DNA of 64,000 nt from Collybia mongolica (GCA_013420905.1 JAAXNY010000016.1:1426001-1490000); one strand, 5' to 3'. Shown: positions 40,761 to 53,447, numbered from the stretch's first letter. Notes: generated from the sequence alone by a model not told the origin. Translations and numbers: made by a program.

Positions 40761-42512
40761 CTAGAGCCCCAGAGGACGTGGTATTTTCGGCCTGCGGGAC
40801 TGCGGGAGTCATGACTCGTATTTTATCGTACCGCCTTAAACTTTGGTCGGTTCGGAGAGCTGACGCCAGAAGGAATTGTCTTTCGTCCGGAAAAGGAAAT
40901 CGAGTATGTCGCTACTTTCAGCCACGTCTGCGGGGGAGAATGCAGGATGAATACGGACCATCTTCCGAGTTCTCACTTATCCCCAACATCGATCCCACAA
41001 AATAGGAAGGGATGTCCTCGTAACTTGGCGGTGAGGTGCACATACAAACATAAGGGCCACAAGTACTATTCTAAGAGTATCCGTAAGGACGGAACTGGAG
41101 CGGAATAAATAAACTCACACAAGTCGCCACCAAGGCTGTGATGAGACCCGTCACTCAATTCAAAATCATTGGTAAGAATTGTATTTCTGGATGAATGGAG
41201 ACCGATAATAATATGGCGCTCCTTGGTGGGGCGCACAGGGCGGGAAATTGGCTCAACAGCTTTAGAGTGTTCCTTGTGGATTACGGCAGATTAATTTCAT
41301 CAATACTCGGAGCGAGGAAGGAACGGAGCAGGCTGTGCACCGACATCACTCCAATTGTGTCTGATGCGCAATTGCAGTGCGTCTGGAGAGCTCACGTGTG
41401 TCAGACACCCACCGAAGGCGCTGGTGGACCCCCTGCTAGCGCCCGTTGCGCCACTATTTCGGATGGCTCCAAGATTCGGAAGCAAGTTACTGACGAAGGA
41501 GAATGAGAGCCGAAACGGTGACCAAGTTATTAAACCCACATTACCCCTATTTACTTATCCCCGCTTAAACTCCTCATAAGGCGTCCTGCAACCGCAAAGT
41601 ATCACACGTAGATGATCAACAATATCGGAAATTTTTTCTGGCTGTTTGTGCGGAGGCTACGACAATGGACACATTAAACGGAAGCGAAAAAGACTATTAT
41701 GAGACCATACCTAGTAGTGGCGCGGAGCTAACCGCGAAAATCTTTATGTCGCCGGCATTCAAAGGCTGTGGGCCGTGGGGGCGACGACCAGCATCGCCTT
41801 CGTAAATCCGTATCTGGCCTGACCAAACAAGACCTGGATGAGGTGGAAGATCTCGTCGTTACATGAGTATCATTCACCCACCAGGGATGAGAGGGTGCGG
41901 CGCTGAGGCTGAGCAGATCGCCACTGTGATGGTGATGATGATCAACCTGCATTTTTGGGATCGTCTTGAGTCCAATACGGGCTGGCTTGGCGGTAGATAT
42001 CACTAAACTGGGTTTGTCGCGGCGATTTGAGTTGTCATTCGGAAAGAAGAGACGTAATGGCACTACGGGCGTTGAACGTTGTTGGAGGACAACGCTATGT
42101 ACAAGCAGGTTGCGGTTCAAGTCAATAAACAAACATTGATAAAAATAAGGCACGACCGCGTGATTTTCGGCCCGATCGACAAAAAGATGTTCCGATACAT
42201 TTTCCATTTTTTGATTGTACAAATTTGCGGCTAGGCTAGAAGTAAGTAACCCTTTGCCCTTAATTATTCTACAGAGAAACCTTGATTATCGTAAGTATGG
42301 AGTGAAAACCGTCATGTCGGAGTACATAGGAGCTGGAATCCAATAAGTACCTGATAAAATAAGTCTATAAGTCTATGGTCGACTCGAGTCGGGCGCTTCT
42401 GTCCTTCTCGAGGCTTTTGTGCCGGGGAGCCTGGCTAGGCGGGGCACTCGGGGTAGGCATCCTGGACGGATATCGGAGAGGGGTCGTTTTTCTTCGTGGG
42501 CCTTCCTTTTCT
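40761..42512. other. intergenic, one weak open frame
   Basis: A 164-residue minus-strand frame at 41728-42222 contains HHHHHSGD and WWVNDTH but shows no family or splice support. I treat it as non-coding. Otherwise nothing. Confidence 0.4.
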
Positions 42513-43202
42513 TCAGGACACATTGAGTTCCCAGACATCGTTTCCCTTGAGCGTGCCCGAGAGACCCAAAAATCGATTCCTGCCCTTCAGGAAATCGATC
42601 CTTTTGACACCCTTCAACTCCTCCTCTCGCCTATCTCGATAGTTCTCAATACGCCCACACCGGTGGAAGTAAGCCGCGTCCACATCCGCAGTGTCTTCAA
42701 ATAGACGTAGGTCATTGTACTCCGTTGGAGATACGGGGTGCCGCAGTTCGTGATAGATAGACTTGAACACGTCACGTACGGTGACGGGAGCGCCGGCGTG
42801 AGACCATGAAGTGACCTCGATGTGCCAGCGTTTCGGAAGAAATGGGCAGATTATGCTGAGGCTTGGCAGGGGAGGATGGGTTGCGGGTTCGGCAAAAACG
42901 TCAGCGGTAAGCTGATCTTCCAGTGTTGAAGGAGGCAGTGAGACGTCGTATCGAACTGCGGGTGCGCCGTAGGGGATGAAGGCAAGGATGAAGTGTATGT
43001 GCATCTCTTCTGAGGATGTTTCTGGCGATGGGCTTCGTTTTAGCTGGTAGGACGAGTGTGGGCGAAATAGTGGAGTCATGACGGGTGGCGGGGTTGCTAG
43101 TTCCGTTGAAGATGGCAGAGATAGAACAGAATGGCTGGGCGAAGGGGTGGATGCAGGTGAATAAAGAACATTGGCAGGTGCGAAGTGGACGTTTCGCGCC
43201 AT
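42513..43202 (-). CDS. DUF6699 protein, array member 2
   Basis: I start it at the ATG at 43202 (MARNVHFAPANV), which matches the starts of members 1 and 3, rather than the longer open frame reaching 43301. That gives 229 residues. The core reads VRYDVSLPPSTL, AEPATHPPLPSLSII, RWHIEV, VTVRDVFKSIYHELRHPV, EYNDLR, DAAYFHRCGRI, GVKRIDFLKGRNRFLGLS and DVWELNVS. Its C-terminal half is the closest to member 4 by eye. Confidence 0.85.
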   Translation of the reverse strand: MARNVHFAPANVLYSPASTPSPSHSVLSLPSSTELATPPPVMTPLFRPHSSYQLKRSPSPETSSEEMHIHFILAFIPYGAPAVRYDVSLPPSTLEDQLTADVFAEPATHPPLPSLSIICPFLPKRWHIEVTSWSHAGAPVTVRDVFKSIYHELRHPVSPTEYNDLRLFEDTADVDAAYFHRCGRIENYRDRREEELKGVKRIDFLKGRNRFLGLSGTLKGNDVWELNVS

Positions 43203-43250
43203 ACTAAGCTTTTGAGTGGAGTTGGGGGAAAGTTTGCTGGAAGATGCTGG

Positions 43251-43257
43251 TATATAT
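43251..43257 (-). promoter_or_regulatory. TATA box of DUF6699 member 2
   Basis: TATATAT on the minus strand, about 50 bp before the ATG at 43202. This supports that start over the longer frame, since the box would lie inside it. Confidence 0.5.
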
Positions 43258-44993
43258 GGGAACCAGATTGACAATGTGATACACCCAACTTCGAATGCCA
43301 AATGGGGAAAACCCTGGGCTGTGTGAAGTCCCGCATTGCTGATGCTCCTGGATCCCGCGCGCTGATTCTGAGCAATGCCTCATGGCAAGGCGGGCAGAAT
43401 TTGGTTTGAACACGAAGTTCAAACGTCAATAAATACTGTTACGATCCTCGAGGCTCGAAGTCGGATACAAAACCACGTTTCTATCCCAGACCCTCACCCG
43501 ACGGCATCACATGGGTTCGGAACTCTGTCACGCGCCCTTGACAACTGGGGAACAGATGATCATGACGCTCACCCGCTCGGCGCAGTGGTCAATGGCTGAC
43601 GAAGAAGGCATCGGTTCGGTGGCAATGGCAACTTTGATCAAAAGTAGCGGGGTAAAGATCTGAGAGCTGAGACAGCCAACATGCTCGCCAGCTTTATCGA
43701 GCACTGCAGCAAAGTGGATTAGATCTTTGTTCATACGAGGTAGATGGATGGGACAAATGTGCATATATCTCCCGTGCCCTCCGTGGAATGCCTGTAAGAC
43801 CATGAGAAATGATGAGTTTGGTGCGAGAATATAAACTTAGAAGCCCCCTAACAAGGACACTTACGGGACCAATCTTGATAATCCCCTCAACGCTGGAGAT
43901 TACTTACCCCTTATGACACTGATTCCGCAATCGCCGCTAAGAATGGGACCGATGTGAGTATCTCAACCTCAGGTCTCGCTGGGCGGCGGGGTGGAAAGTG
44001 CTGTCCAAGACAAGCAGATCTCGGAAGGTTATTGTAGAAACGTTGAATCGTATGTTCTCAGACTTCAAATGCGGGAGTGGGGTTGAATGGAAGAAAGAAA
44101 GCAGAAGGGGCTGGCAGGCGCACGCGACATGGGTACAACATCACGTGGAGAGGCTTTGCCGAGCATGTGATCAGACGCGCCCGAAAACGATTTCCATTCA
44201 GAGGTATTTGGATTGAAGGGTCGTCTATAACCCGACATGCCTGTCAATCTCTGCATGGTATCAACTGTCGATATATTAATAATAGATACGTGGAGATTTG
44301 TGAGCTCTATCGGAGTAACCAGCAATCCATGTGCTACATTCGTCCATCAAACAGTTGATGTTTTCATGCTGCCGATGCGCAGCAGTTCATTTGAAGTGTG
44401 AAATATATGGTTAGCCATTTATGGGTGGCCATACCCTGCTTTGTTGCCTCGAACTCTTGGTATAACAGGGAAACTGTTAGGCAATGATTGATGGACCTAA
44501 GTAACTGTGATGAATTTGACCGGCCACTAGCACCCGTCGTAAAAAGATGCTGTCTAAATGGGAATCCTTCCTACACACAAAGCGATACACATAACACTCA
44601 TGTGCAGTCAATCTTGGGCCACTGATGTACTCCGTAACCTAAGCACACTACACACATGCTACCACCCCCACAACCAGATTGGGCCGATGTCAATTGTGAG
44701 CTAGACTTTCAATAGCCCGAGAAGCACAACTGTAATACTACGGGCTTCCCGTGGTACTCACTCCAGGCATCTCCCAAAATAATGTATCAAGTGAGTAACC
44801 AGGTAGATATTTATAGTCTTCCGGATCAGGCTTTTGTGCACTTCCCGCATGGGTGTGCTAGTATAATCCTTAATGAACCTTCACTTTTCATGCTGGGTTT
44901 ATCTCTTATGCGTCACCGGCGGCCGTGGGATCTTTGAATCTTCAACGCGAAATTGCTACCAAATCCCTACAGACATTGTTATTCCTCAGGAAG
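43258..44993. other. intergenic, nothing supported
   Basis: Short frames only. It contains the second copy of TCCTCGAGGCTCGAAGT (about 43446). Confidence 0.45.
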
Positions 44994-45001
44994 AGACTGA
45001 G

Positions 45002-45836
45002 TAGTGATGTGCACGGCTCGGCTCAAAGCCGCAAGCCGGCTGGGGCCGAGCCTGCAGAAGCCGAGCCGCCCTGAGCCGTGCAGCAGGCTCTGAAGGGCTC
45101 ACGGCTCAGGCTTGGAGTTTTCAAAGCCTGGAGCCGTGGCCTAAGCCACGGCTTTTTCACTGGCAATTGTTACAATTCAAATTGGACTTTTGGTACATGA
45201 ATACTAACAATGTAATCCCTCCTGGTATGACTGTTGTGGTGTGGTGGGGAGTGCGTACTTGTGGATCCCAGTCCCTAAATCATTGCGTGCTAATATATTG
45301 TTTTTAGTTAAATGCACCTCGTTACCCAGTTGCAAGTTCACTGGCTTGTGATTATCTTGCAATTATGGCATCTTCTGTCTCAAGTGAATGCGCATTCTTG
45401 TCAGCTGGCCTTACAATCAGTAAACATCATAATCGGCTAAAGGGTGATATTGTAGAAGCTTTGCAGTGTCTGAAGTGTATGTATCATAATGACCTCATCT
45501 TCCAGGACATCATAGCAGCTACTGAAGAGGAAGAGGAGCTTGAGGATATGGACCTTGAGCTAGCTGGTGAAAATGAGGGCAATAACGACGTTGGGGAAGA
45601 GTTTACCTGGGATGGGCTACTTGGTGATGATGGGGATATATATGAAAATGAGAAGTAGGTCATTGTACCGAAATTCAACACTCTATCCACTGCGAAGCCG
45701 CGGCTTAAGCCTGAGCCGGGCCTGAGCCGGCCTGAAGCCGTCGTCACGGCTCAGGCTTGTATTTTCTAAAGCCTAAGCCCCCAAAAGCCGAGCCTTTGCC
45801 GCGGCTTTCAGGCCGAGCCGGGCCGTCAAGTCACTA
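45002..45836 (+). mobile_element. internally deleted hAT transposon, 835 bp
   Basis: The left end TAGTGATGTGCACGGCTCGG and the inverse of the right end (TAGTGACTTGACGGCCCGGC) form hAT-type TIRs. Flanking 8-mers AGACTGAG (44994-45001) and AGAATGAG (45837-45844) differ at one base, an aged 8-bp target duplication. Both subterminal regions are full of short gagccg/cggctc repeats in both directions, as in Ac-like elements. Only the 3' end of the transposase gene is left inside. Confidence 0.85.
45308..45658 (+). pseudogene. hAT transposase, C-terminal dimerisation remnant
   Basis: The exon starts after tttttag at 45306-45307: LNAPRYPVASSLACDYLAI, then SSECAFLSAGLTISKHHNRL and EALQCLKCMYHNDLIF, the hAT C-terminal dimerisation domain, ending in an Asp/Glu-rich tail. 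A piece of the preceding exon (IPPGMTVVVWWG) is visible at about 45188-45255. The N-terminal zinc finger and the catalytic region are missing. Confidence 0.8.
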
Positions 45837-45844
45837 AGAATGAG

Positions 45845-46769
45845 TACTAATTGAGTAAGGCGACCGAACGCGGAACCTGATGCCACGGCAGAGTCTCATA
45901 CATAACGTAACTTGACAATAAGTGCTCAATCAAGATTTTGGTACTTCTTCCAGTTATCCGCGTACTTCGGTGGCAATCCATCGATGGTAGCAGGAGTTTA
46001 GATGGGGTGATCATCGATTAGAGTAGGAATCCTGATATGCGCTGTGCGTCCACTTTACCACATCATATCAAACTTTCCCTAAAATGAGCTGATATAGTAC
46101 GATCATGATCGCTTTAGAATAGTGGCTGATCTACTTCTGTAGCTAAACGCCCCCACACGCCCCCAGAACCTACTTTAATCGATCATGATCTATCATGGTA
46201 TTTTAATTTACTTCTCGTGTGTTAGAGGAATTTGTGACGTATCGTGACCACAAATATCTTCCACTTCTTAAGTTGCGCCGGCCGGTATGGTCTTGATATT
46301 GCGCAAACTTCCATTTACATGTTGGTTCTTATTGACCTAGTTACTCGTCGACAAAAATACCGCCTTCAGAAGGCTTCTGTTCCAGACACGAACGGATGGA
46401 TCTCGTAGATGAAGGATCCGATAAAACATGACTTTTCTTCTAGTTGTTTCTCCGGTTACTTATGCCGTATCAAAGTTTACTGTGTTCTTCAGTACGCTCG
46501 AACAGCGGAGCTATGTATGTGATTTATGGTATATTTGTTGGAGACTGACGATCTAGCGTACAATGTTCTAGTACAATCGGGGTGAGATGGAGTGGGATAT
46601 GCTACGGTACATGATGTGGTGATTTGGATACAGTGGTGTGATAACGATAATGCAAGGTCCATGCGTGGAACGCGGTTTGACGAATAAAAAGGCAATAATG
46701 ATGTAAACGTGATATTGGTCGTGTGGGGGCATGGAGGGGATAGAGTGAGTTGTGGAACGAGATGTTGTA
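45845..46769. other. intergenic, nothing supported
   Basis: Short palindromes gatcatgatc near 46103 and 46184. No supported gene. Confidence 0.5.
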
Positions 46770-47450
46770 TCATGGAGATACGGAGAGCATCCAGACCGGT
46801 TCCATCGAAGTATGATTGTCTGCTGGGGTAAACCCGAGCAAGCGATTCCTCCCAAGCAAGAAATCGATTCGCCTCACCCCTTTGTTTAACTCCTCTTGAC
46901 TATTCGCAGGCCCGAGGCGTCGACACCGTGATTGATATGCCTCTGTGATATTCCTCTGGCTCTGAGGAGGCTCGGTTTCGAACTCGGTGGGTTTTACATG
47001 GTTGCGCAAGGCTTCGTAGAGCCCATTGAGGACGTCCACAACCGTAACAAATGCATCTGGCTTTGGAGAGGACGGCCTTATCTTCACCGTCCATGGCAAA
47101 TAGCTGCAGACGACGGTGAATGAGCGTGTGGGCGGTATAGTGGCCCCGTCGGAAAGGACACGAGAGGTTAGCCCAAGATGAGCGACCATGGTGCGTGGGT
47201 CTGAGAGGTCAACGTTTAACCTTGGGTTGCTGCTGAACGCAAGTGCAGGGTGGATGCTGATGACATGTTTGGGTTCCTCGGCGGTCGTGAATGGTTTATA
47301 GATGTATGTGGAATGGAGGTGGGAGGAAGGCTGTGGAGGCGTCATAGGACCCGAGGTTGATAGAGTTGCATTGGAAAAGGTAGGTGAGGGGGTGGGAGGA
47401 ACGGAGTAGCTCTCGTTGACCTCAGCAAATCGGACGACTTTTATCGGCAT
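46770..47450 (-). CDS. DUF6699 protein, array member 3
   Basis: Single exon, 226 residues, MPIKVVRFAEVNESYS at the start. The core reads LNVDLSDPRTMVAHL, SDGATIPPTRSFTVVCSYLPWTVKI, FVTVVDVLNGLYEALRNHV, EFETEPPQSQRNITEAYQSR, GVRRIDFLLGRNRLLGF and VWMLSVSP. A tatatata string lies about 200 bp upstream (47650), farther than in members 1 and 2. Confidence 0.88.
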   Translation of the reverse strand: MPIKVVRFAEVNESYSVPPTPSPTFSNATLSTSGPMTPPQPSSHLHSTYIYKPFTTAEEPKHVISIHPALAFSSNPRLNVDLSDPRTMVAHLGLTSRVLSDGATIPPTRSFTVVCSYLPWTVKIRPSSPKPDAFVTVVDVLNGLYEALRNHVKPTEFETEPPQSQRNITEAYQSRCRRLGPANSQEELNKGVRRIDFLLGRNRLLGFTPADNHTSMEPVWMLSVSP

Positions 47451-50400
47451 TGTGTTGGATCGTGGGTAAGGCGTCTTTAGAGTCTGGACACCAGAACGGC
47501 TATGCTCTGGAGAGGTCGAAGCTGGAAAGCACCGATAAAGTCAAGGGAATGAAATGAAATGACGAGCTGTGAGCGGGCGCTATGCGGCGGCGTGGATTGG
47601 TGAGTAGTGGTGAGAGACGAATGAGCTTCGGGCATCGATAAACGAGGCATATATATACAATTCAGTGGAAGAGAGGATAGGGAAGCTGTGTCCGCAGCGA
47701 TCTTCCAAAACCTAGGACCCATACTTAGTGTGATGTGGCTTGACTCATCAAGGATCATCCCATGACATCGCTTCTTCCAGGAACGGGGGGGCGGGGCCGC
47801 TCGGTACGCCCAATTAGGGAGTACCTAACAACGATGCTGCGCTGCCATCAATGCGATCAATCACAAATGTGTCTATATCCTTCCTTGGCACTGGCCTGCT
47901 TGACGTATCCAGCACCTGCTTATGCCCCAGCATCTATATTGAAAACCTGTGCGTTGAAAATTTCAAAATGCCTCAAGCGCCCAGGTATATGTACTGTAAG
48001 CTCTAGAAGGATCACCACATGCTCATGTGTCTTCTTTTTGGCGCCAGCGCCCGAAAACTGCACCGCAATCGCATACGTGCATCCATCGCTTTGACGTGGC
48101 ACATAGCCTCCCCGCCTTTTCCCCCACGCCCACACCATTCAAAAGACGGCAGTGCCCCGTCCGGGGAATCAATCAACTCAGCCGCATTACCCCGCGTCAT
48201 CTAAGGAGGCGAGACTCGTCGGCGATGCGGATCCGGGCTAAAAATACCAAGTAGCTGCGACCTTGTTGCCCGAATAGCGATAGTCTCAGTCTGCACCCAT
48301 TTGAGATGGATCGATCATTCGATTAAGGCTTGAGTACCACGATCCAAATTATCGTTCGCTGTCGGCCAAAACTCCACCGATATAAGTGCAGGCTTCATTT
48401 CCGACCCTCAACGGACTCGGTTTCAGACCGTGAACGTCGGGCACAGGTGCGGCAGAACCCTTTCATCAGACGGCGCTCAACTGCTGTGACTGTGACATTA
48501 GACGCTAGGAAAATGCCATTGTCACGCGCCCCGACACATCCGACACCACCCACTATAAATGCGAACTTACTGCGCCGCCGTCGCTATATGGAACAAAAAA
48601 ATTTATTGGTAGCCTTCAACTCAATGTCTGGTGTGCCGCGTTGCTGGTTTTAATTTATCAATTTTTATCAAGCCATATAGAGATGATGTTCGCGCCCACG
48701 ATATGACAGATACGCAGCCATACTTCGTCAAAAGAGCTACATATCAATGGAATGCTTGCGATCCCACAAAGGAGTACTTTGCCCTAATGTTCCCTTTGTG
48801 GTCACAACACTCTTATCCGGCTCAACAACGCACGGTCCTATGCAGCCGGAATTCTAGACTTTCAGCGACAAGTAGAGCAAGCCAACCAGCGTATTGATCG
48901 TGACAGGTGCTTCTACCCTTGAAGTTCAATGTGGGCTTTTCGTGCGAGAAGCTTGTCGAAGAGGAATGCCTTGCACGGTAACGCTAAGCTTCATATGAAA
49001 TACATATTTCCACAGAGTACATCTATTCTGGTATCTTGACCTTGTGACCACCATAATCGATGATTATGACCGCGGGCAGGACGGGTTGTCATAAAGCACA
49101 TGCGATATCCCTCGGAAATGGGGATTCCTTTTTATATATATGTCTTATTGGGAGGTAACGTGGGGAAATCCCGAGGACCACTAAATATCATGTTGGCTCC
49201 GTTCTTTTCACACGAAGGCCTCGGTCTGCATCTTTCGTCGGTAGCACCTACGTAGAGGATCTTGTCAGGATGCAAGCATCTCAGGAACATCGCATCTAGC
49301 CGAAACCTGACGGAACAATGAAGAATAGGCGAAACGACCCCGCTTTTTCGGTCGATAGCATTTGTCGCTCCCTATCTAGATTATCAGGGTCGCGCATATA
49401 TATTCAGTAAATCCGCAATGAGAGGTGTTATTCCCACTGGAAAGAACTTGAACCTATCTCCTGAGTCGCAGAATTACAGGTCAGCTGGCTGATTCCATTC
49501 CCGACCTTGTGTAATCTTCCTGTGGTAAAATATATTGGCATGCCTCATTTAAGATTCCCTCGAATCACAATATAATCTCACACACCGGTTGGCCTGCAGG
49601 ACCGAATATTAAATCCTGGTGCCCTAGTGTGGTAGAGATTTACCTACGGAGAAGTATCATTGTTAGGAATAACGAAGTACGAATGATAACGAGTGGTTCC
49701 GACAGACAAATGTTGGGCGTAGCTTAGCAACGTACCTACCGAGCTTTCAGTGTGCCAGATCGGCAGCTCGGACAGAAACTCGAGGAAAACAGGGGACGCA
49801 TGACCTCCGACGTTAGCGGTTTGGCCAAGAAGCTATCCGGTCCTGTGCAGGATGGAAGTTACCACGGCCAATGGAACATCATTAAAGAACACTCCGGAGA
49901 ACAAGCGCTCGCACTCTCCTGCGAATGCCAGAACTAAGCCTAAGGTGGGCGCAGCCTCGTATGCGTGCGAATCATTCAATCACGGTGTGGTCATGGTGTG
50001 ACCAACTTCGGGACATAGAGATCGCACGTAAATACAATTTAGAGTTAGGACCAAGCCACTCTTCTCATGAGTTGTCATTTTGAATTGGCTGTAAGCTGTC
50101 AGAAGGTAGTAAATTAGAGCGAGAAACCAGATTAGCAAAGATGGAATACTTGTGTAAGTCGAGGGCGGCGGGCCGGGAGTTTGAGATTTGTTGATATTTG
50201 TTGTGCACGAAGAATTTTAAATAACAGCAGTCATTTGATTGAGATAGGCGCTTGATGCTGCGCTTGGCAAGAAGCTGTGAGTCAACTTACGACGGAGGCG
50301 GTGGTGGCCACGATAGAGTCACATTGCGTAAAGAAAGTTCTTTCGCAACTCGATAACGCATTTAAAGGGCCGAGATTTGACGATGATACTTAATTATCCG

Positions 50401-50471
50401 TTACTTCACCTGCAATCTTCACAACATCACTTCCCGCTGATTACCTTGAGCAACTTCTACGGTCAACAAGA
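47451..50471. other. 3 kb gene-poor region
   Basis: Only short frames, the longest being about 110 residues at 47762-48094, in a region of overlapping frames on both strands with no family match. A small frame at 49752-49937 also has no support. This gap separates the minus-strand and plus-strand halves of the DUF6699 array. Confidence 0.45.
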
Positions 50472-51113
50472 ATGCCTGGTAAACACGTTTATTTCGCGTA
50501 TGATCCCTATCCACCAACGCCACCCTCCACTTTCTCGTATACATCGTCTTTGCCATCACCAGCCGGCCCCATGACACCACCACCATACTTCGCGCCTCCT
50601 CACGCACACTCCCCGCTACCACCTGTCCACAGCCAATTAAACCCGATTCTCGCCGCTCCATGTGCACATCATCTGCATTATAACATGTCACTGCCCCCGA
50701 GCACGGTACAATTCCGCTCAACCGTGCCTTATTACATACGCGATGAGCCGGCGACCTATCCACCTCTCCCACGCATGACGATTACTTCTCGTTCGCTTCC
50801 ATGGTCTATCATAGTAACTCCATCTGGAAAATCTGTGTATGTCACAGTTGCGGATGTGTTCGATGCCATCTACAAGTCTTTGCGCGTCAATATGACTTCC
50901 AGCGAGTTCGCGCAGTTACGATCCGGTGAAGCACAGAGACAAGTCAATGATGCATATCGGCGTCGTTATAAGTCGATTCCAAATCCAACTGCGTATAATG
51001 AGGAAAAAAGGCAGGGGTTGAGGCGGGTGGATTTCTTGGCAACAATGAGCTGTTTCGCTGGGTTGTCTCCGACAATAAAAGGGCCAGACGTTTGGGAACT
51101 TAGTGTTTCATGA
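50472..51113 (+). CDS. DUF6699 protein, array member 4
   Basis: Single exon, 213 residues, first plus-strand member, start MPGKHVYFAYDPYPP. The core reads LHYNMSLPPSTVQF, DEPATYPPLPRMTITSRSLPW, VYVTVADVFDAIYKSLRVNM, EFAQLRSGEAQRQVNDAYRRR, QGLRRVDFLATMSCFAGLS and PDVWELSVS. All conserved blocks are intact. Confidence 0.88.
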   Translation: MPGKHVYFAYDPYPPTPPSTFSYTSSLPSPAGPMTPPPYFAPPHAHSPLPPVHSQLNPILAAPCAHHLHYNMSLPPSTVQFRSTVPYYIRDEPATYPPLPRMTITSRSLPWSIIVTPSGKSVYVTVADVFDAIYKSLRVNMTSSEFAQLRSGEAQRQVNDAYRRRYKSIPNPTAYNEEKRQGLRRVDFLATMSCFAGLSPTIKGPDVWELSVS

Positions 51114-52946
51114 CCCCATGCTCGACTCCCAGTATTCAGTCCTTACCTCACACATGCGACAAGCAAACTATACCCAGCATCCTCACATACCCTCACAGAC
51201 ATTATTTTAGCTTATACTCATAAATTGTTATCCATGTCAAATACATATAAGAATTGGGCTCACATACGATTAAAATGTTCAAAGGCGTGCTAATTACACA
51301 TAAATTTTCTACGCTGCAAGTCCCCAGCTTTGGGATTTGTTCATTCAAGGCAAGCGGCGTCGACCCAGAGAAATTGATTTTGTGATTCCGTTATTTGTCT
51401 CTGTTGAATACCCAAGTGTCAATGATATTTTATCCTCCCTAATCTGACCATCATGATACGACCCCTTCGTACATGAGACAACTGTCGAATTCTGATCGCC
51501 GTGATGATTGTTTTCCATGGGATGACTGGTTATGTAAAGGCGGGCCGGTCCAGCAGTAACAATCAGGATGGTGTATCACCTAAGCCCCATCCCATCCCCC
51601 TTTTGGGGTCATGTTCAAAGCGAAGCTGATTCACCCATCTCTCCAATGTTGTTCTTTATCAGCCTCTCTTGCGTGAATAACGAGCCGATAAGGCTCGGGA
51701 CATCATCTTAGAAAGCGCGTCTGTAAAAGCGTGTGGGCAGTCATTCGAAACGAGAACAAGGTCAACTTAATTGTGACGGATTAGCCCTTTTAGCAATGGT
51801 GGACCTGTTCATGACAGTATAAAAATGGTAACCAGTTGTTTTATTCAATTACTCTACTCTAGGACCTCACGGCATCGTCTTACTTATACAAGGTGGCTAA
51901 TGAGTGGCAAAGGAGAGTCCGGCGCGAAGATGAAATTTGGCAAATCTTTTCTCCGTTTGGGATATTCGGGGGAGGAAGGGCGAAACATATAACCCTTACT
52001 ATGGCTTCTCCTCGAATTCATTCCCTCGGCTGTGTACCATCTGTTATAGGAACGTCTGTGTCCAGAGAAAAAAAACTGTATACCGCTGGCTTAGATATTA
52101 GCTTCACGTGGGACTTTGGTAACACAGGTTCATCCACCCTCAAAAGTTTTGAATCCATCTAGATTAGGTAAATATAACCCTAATGATTCATGAAAGCCCA
52201 TGGCGGGTGCTGTTGTGAAGCTTTGGAGGACGATCAGTTGGCTCGGCGAGCGTTGACATATGTGATATCACCGTTCGCGCGATCTAAGATGAGAAAAGAA
52301 CCGGGGCTTTTATCTCCGTTTTGGTTTTGATCTTACCTTTGCTATATATAAATTTTGGCGATGGAGTGACTTGTAAGTTGTCCCCCGCTTGTTCTTCCCC
52401 TCCCCACTGCTCGGAACGTTTTTCACCTCTACTGATACAAGTCAAGTTTCCTGGACGTGAAATCCTATCATTACTTTGAAAGTGGAAAAGAGTCCACAAG
52501 TTCGTCACGGTCTCCACGATACGTCGTCCTCTTTGGTTGCCGCAAATGGTGTGGACATATAGAGCTGAATTTGTAAATGTGGCCGTGGTAATTTTGCCGT
52601 CTGTCTCTAATTCCTCATACCCCTGCAGATACCGCAACCTTCTGGGTTATGCCTGGCAAGTACCCTTCGATACTGTCGACCTTGCAAAGGGCTAAATTAC
52701 GCATCCATTATGATTTAGTATGCATTAGAGTTTGCCCGGTACCAGGTAAATCCATTTACACAGTTCAACTCGTTTATTCAAGCACGCTCTCCCATAGGCC
52801 TGCCCCAAGAGTTCTATTTACCATGTATGTGTTTAGAATAGTTCTTTGACATACCATAGTTGATTTGTGATTTTATTGATAAAAAGCTCTCTGTCCGTTC
52901 GTTCACCAGCATGCACTTTTAGTAGGTCTAACGGTTCTTTCAACAG
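51114..52946. other. intergenic, possible 5' exon of next gene
   Basis: A frame at 52649 starts MPGKYPS, echoing MPGKH of member 4. It may be the first exon of member 5, but no clean splice joins it. Otherwise nothing supported. Confidence 0.4.
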
Positions 52947-53447
52947 CCACCTCGCACACCGCGGATACGGTGTATCCCACTCCCTCCAAACACACCGACA
53001 GCTGCTGCACCCGCAGTCTTCCCTGTTGAACTAACTGCCGACATCTCTCATCTAGCCCCGAGCTTGTCAATGGTCATGATTCCAACATCTACGGCCATTC
53101 ATATCCACAACCCAACTGCCCACATTGGGGATGTCTATGCTGATCCAGGAGCGCGGACAGCGTTTGAAATAATACAATTCATGCAGCGGACCGTGCACGG
53201 ACCGCTTGATCTTGCAACTTATCAATCCCTATCATGGCGAACAAAGATGGCCGTGGAGGAGGCCTTCGCCCGCCGAGTTACCGAAACTATGGGACCACAC
53301 GCCGTGCGTCAATTGTGGAGCCTGTTCATGGGTGGGGGTTATCATCCCAACGGCCCTTGCGGTGCGGATCTGCTTCTGGGGAACACTGACATCTGGAGTT
53401 TAGATGCCATCCCTGGCTCCGGGGTGTGCTGCCTCCATGTCGCTTAA
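52947..53447 (+). CDS. divergent DUF6699-like protein, array member 5
   Basis: Open frame from a likely acceptor (tttcaacag) at 52946, with in-frame ATGs at 53070 and 53076. The visible part keeps the family order in weakened form: a Pro-rich stretch, ADISHLAPSLSMVMIP, IGDVYADPGARTAFEIIQFM in place of TVxDVFxAIY, YQSLSWRTKMAVEEAFARRV, ADLLLGNTDIWSLDAI. The 5' end is unresolved and the gene may be a pseudogene. Confidence 0.5.
   Translation, partial: PPRTPRIRCIPLPPNTPTAAAPAVFPVELTADISHLAPSLSMVMIPTSTAIHIHNPTAHIGDVYADPGARTAFEIIQFMQRTVHGPLDLATYQSLSWRTKMAVEEAFARRVTETMGPHAVRQLWSLFMGGGYHPNGPCGADLLLGNTDIWSLDAIPGSGVCCLHVA

Noticed and set aside
41728..42222. 164-residue minus-strand frame with a His run
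   Set aside because: No family match, no promoter or splice support, ordinary base composition; the His run comes from a tgatggtgatgatga simple repeat.
46103..46193. gatcatgatc palindromes as an inverted-repeat element
   Set aside because: Only 10-bp palindromes, no longer arms or target duplication.
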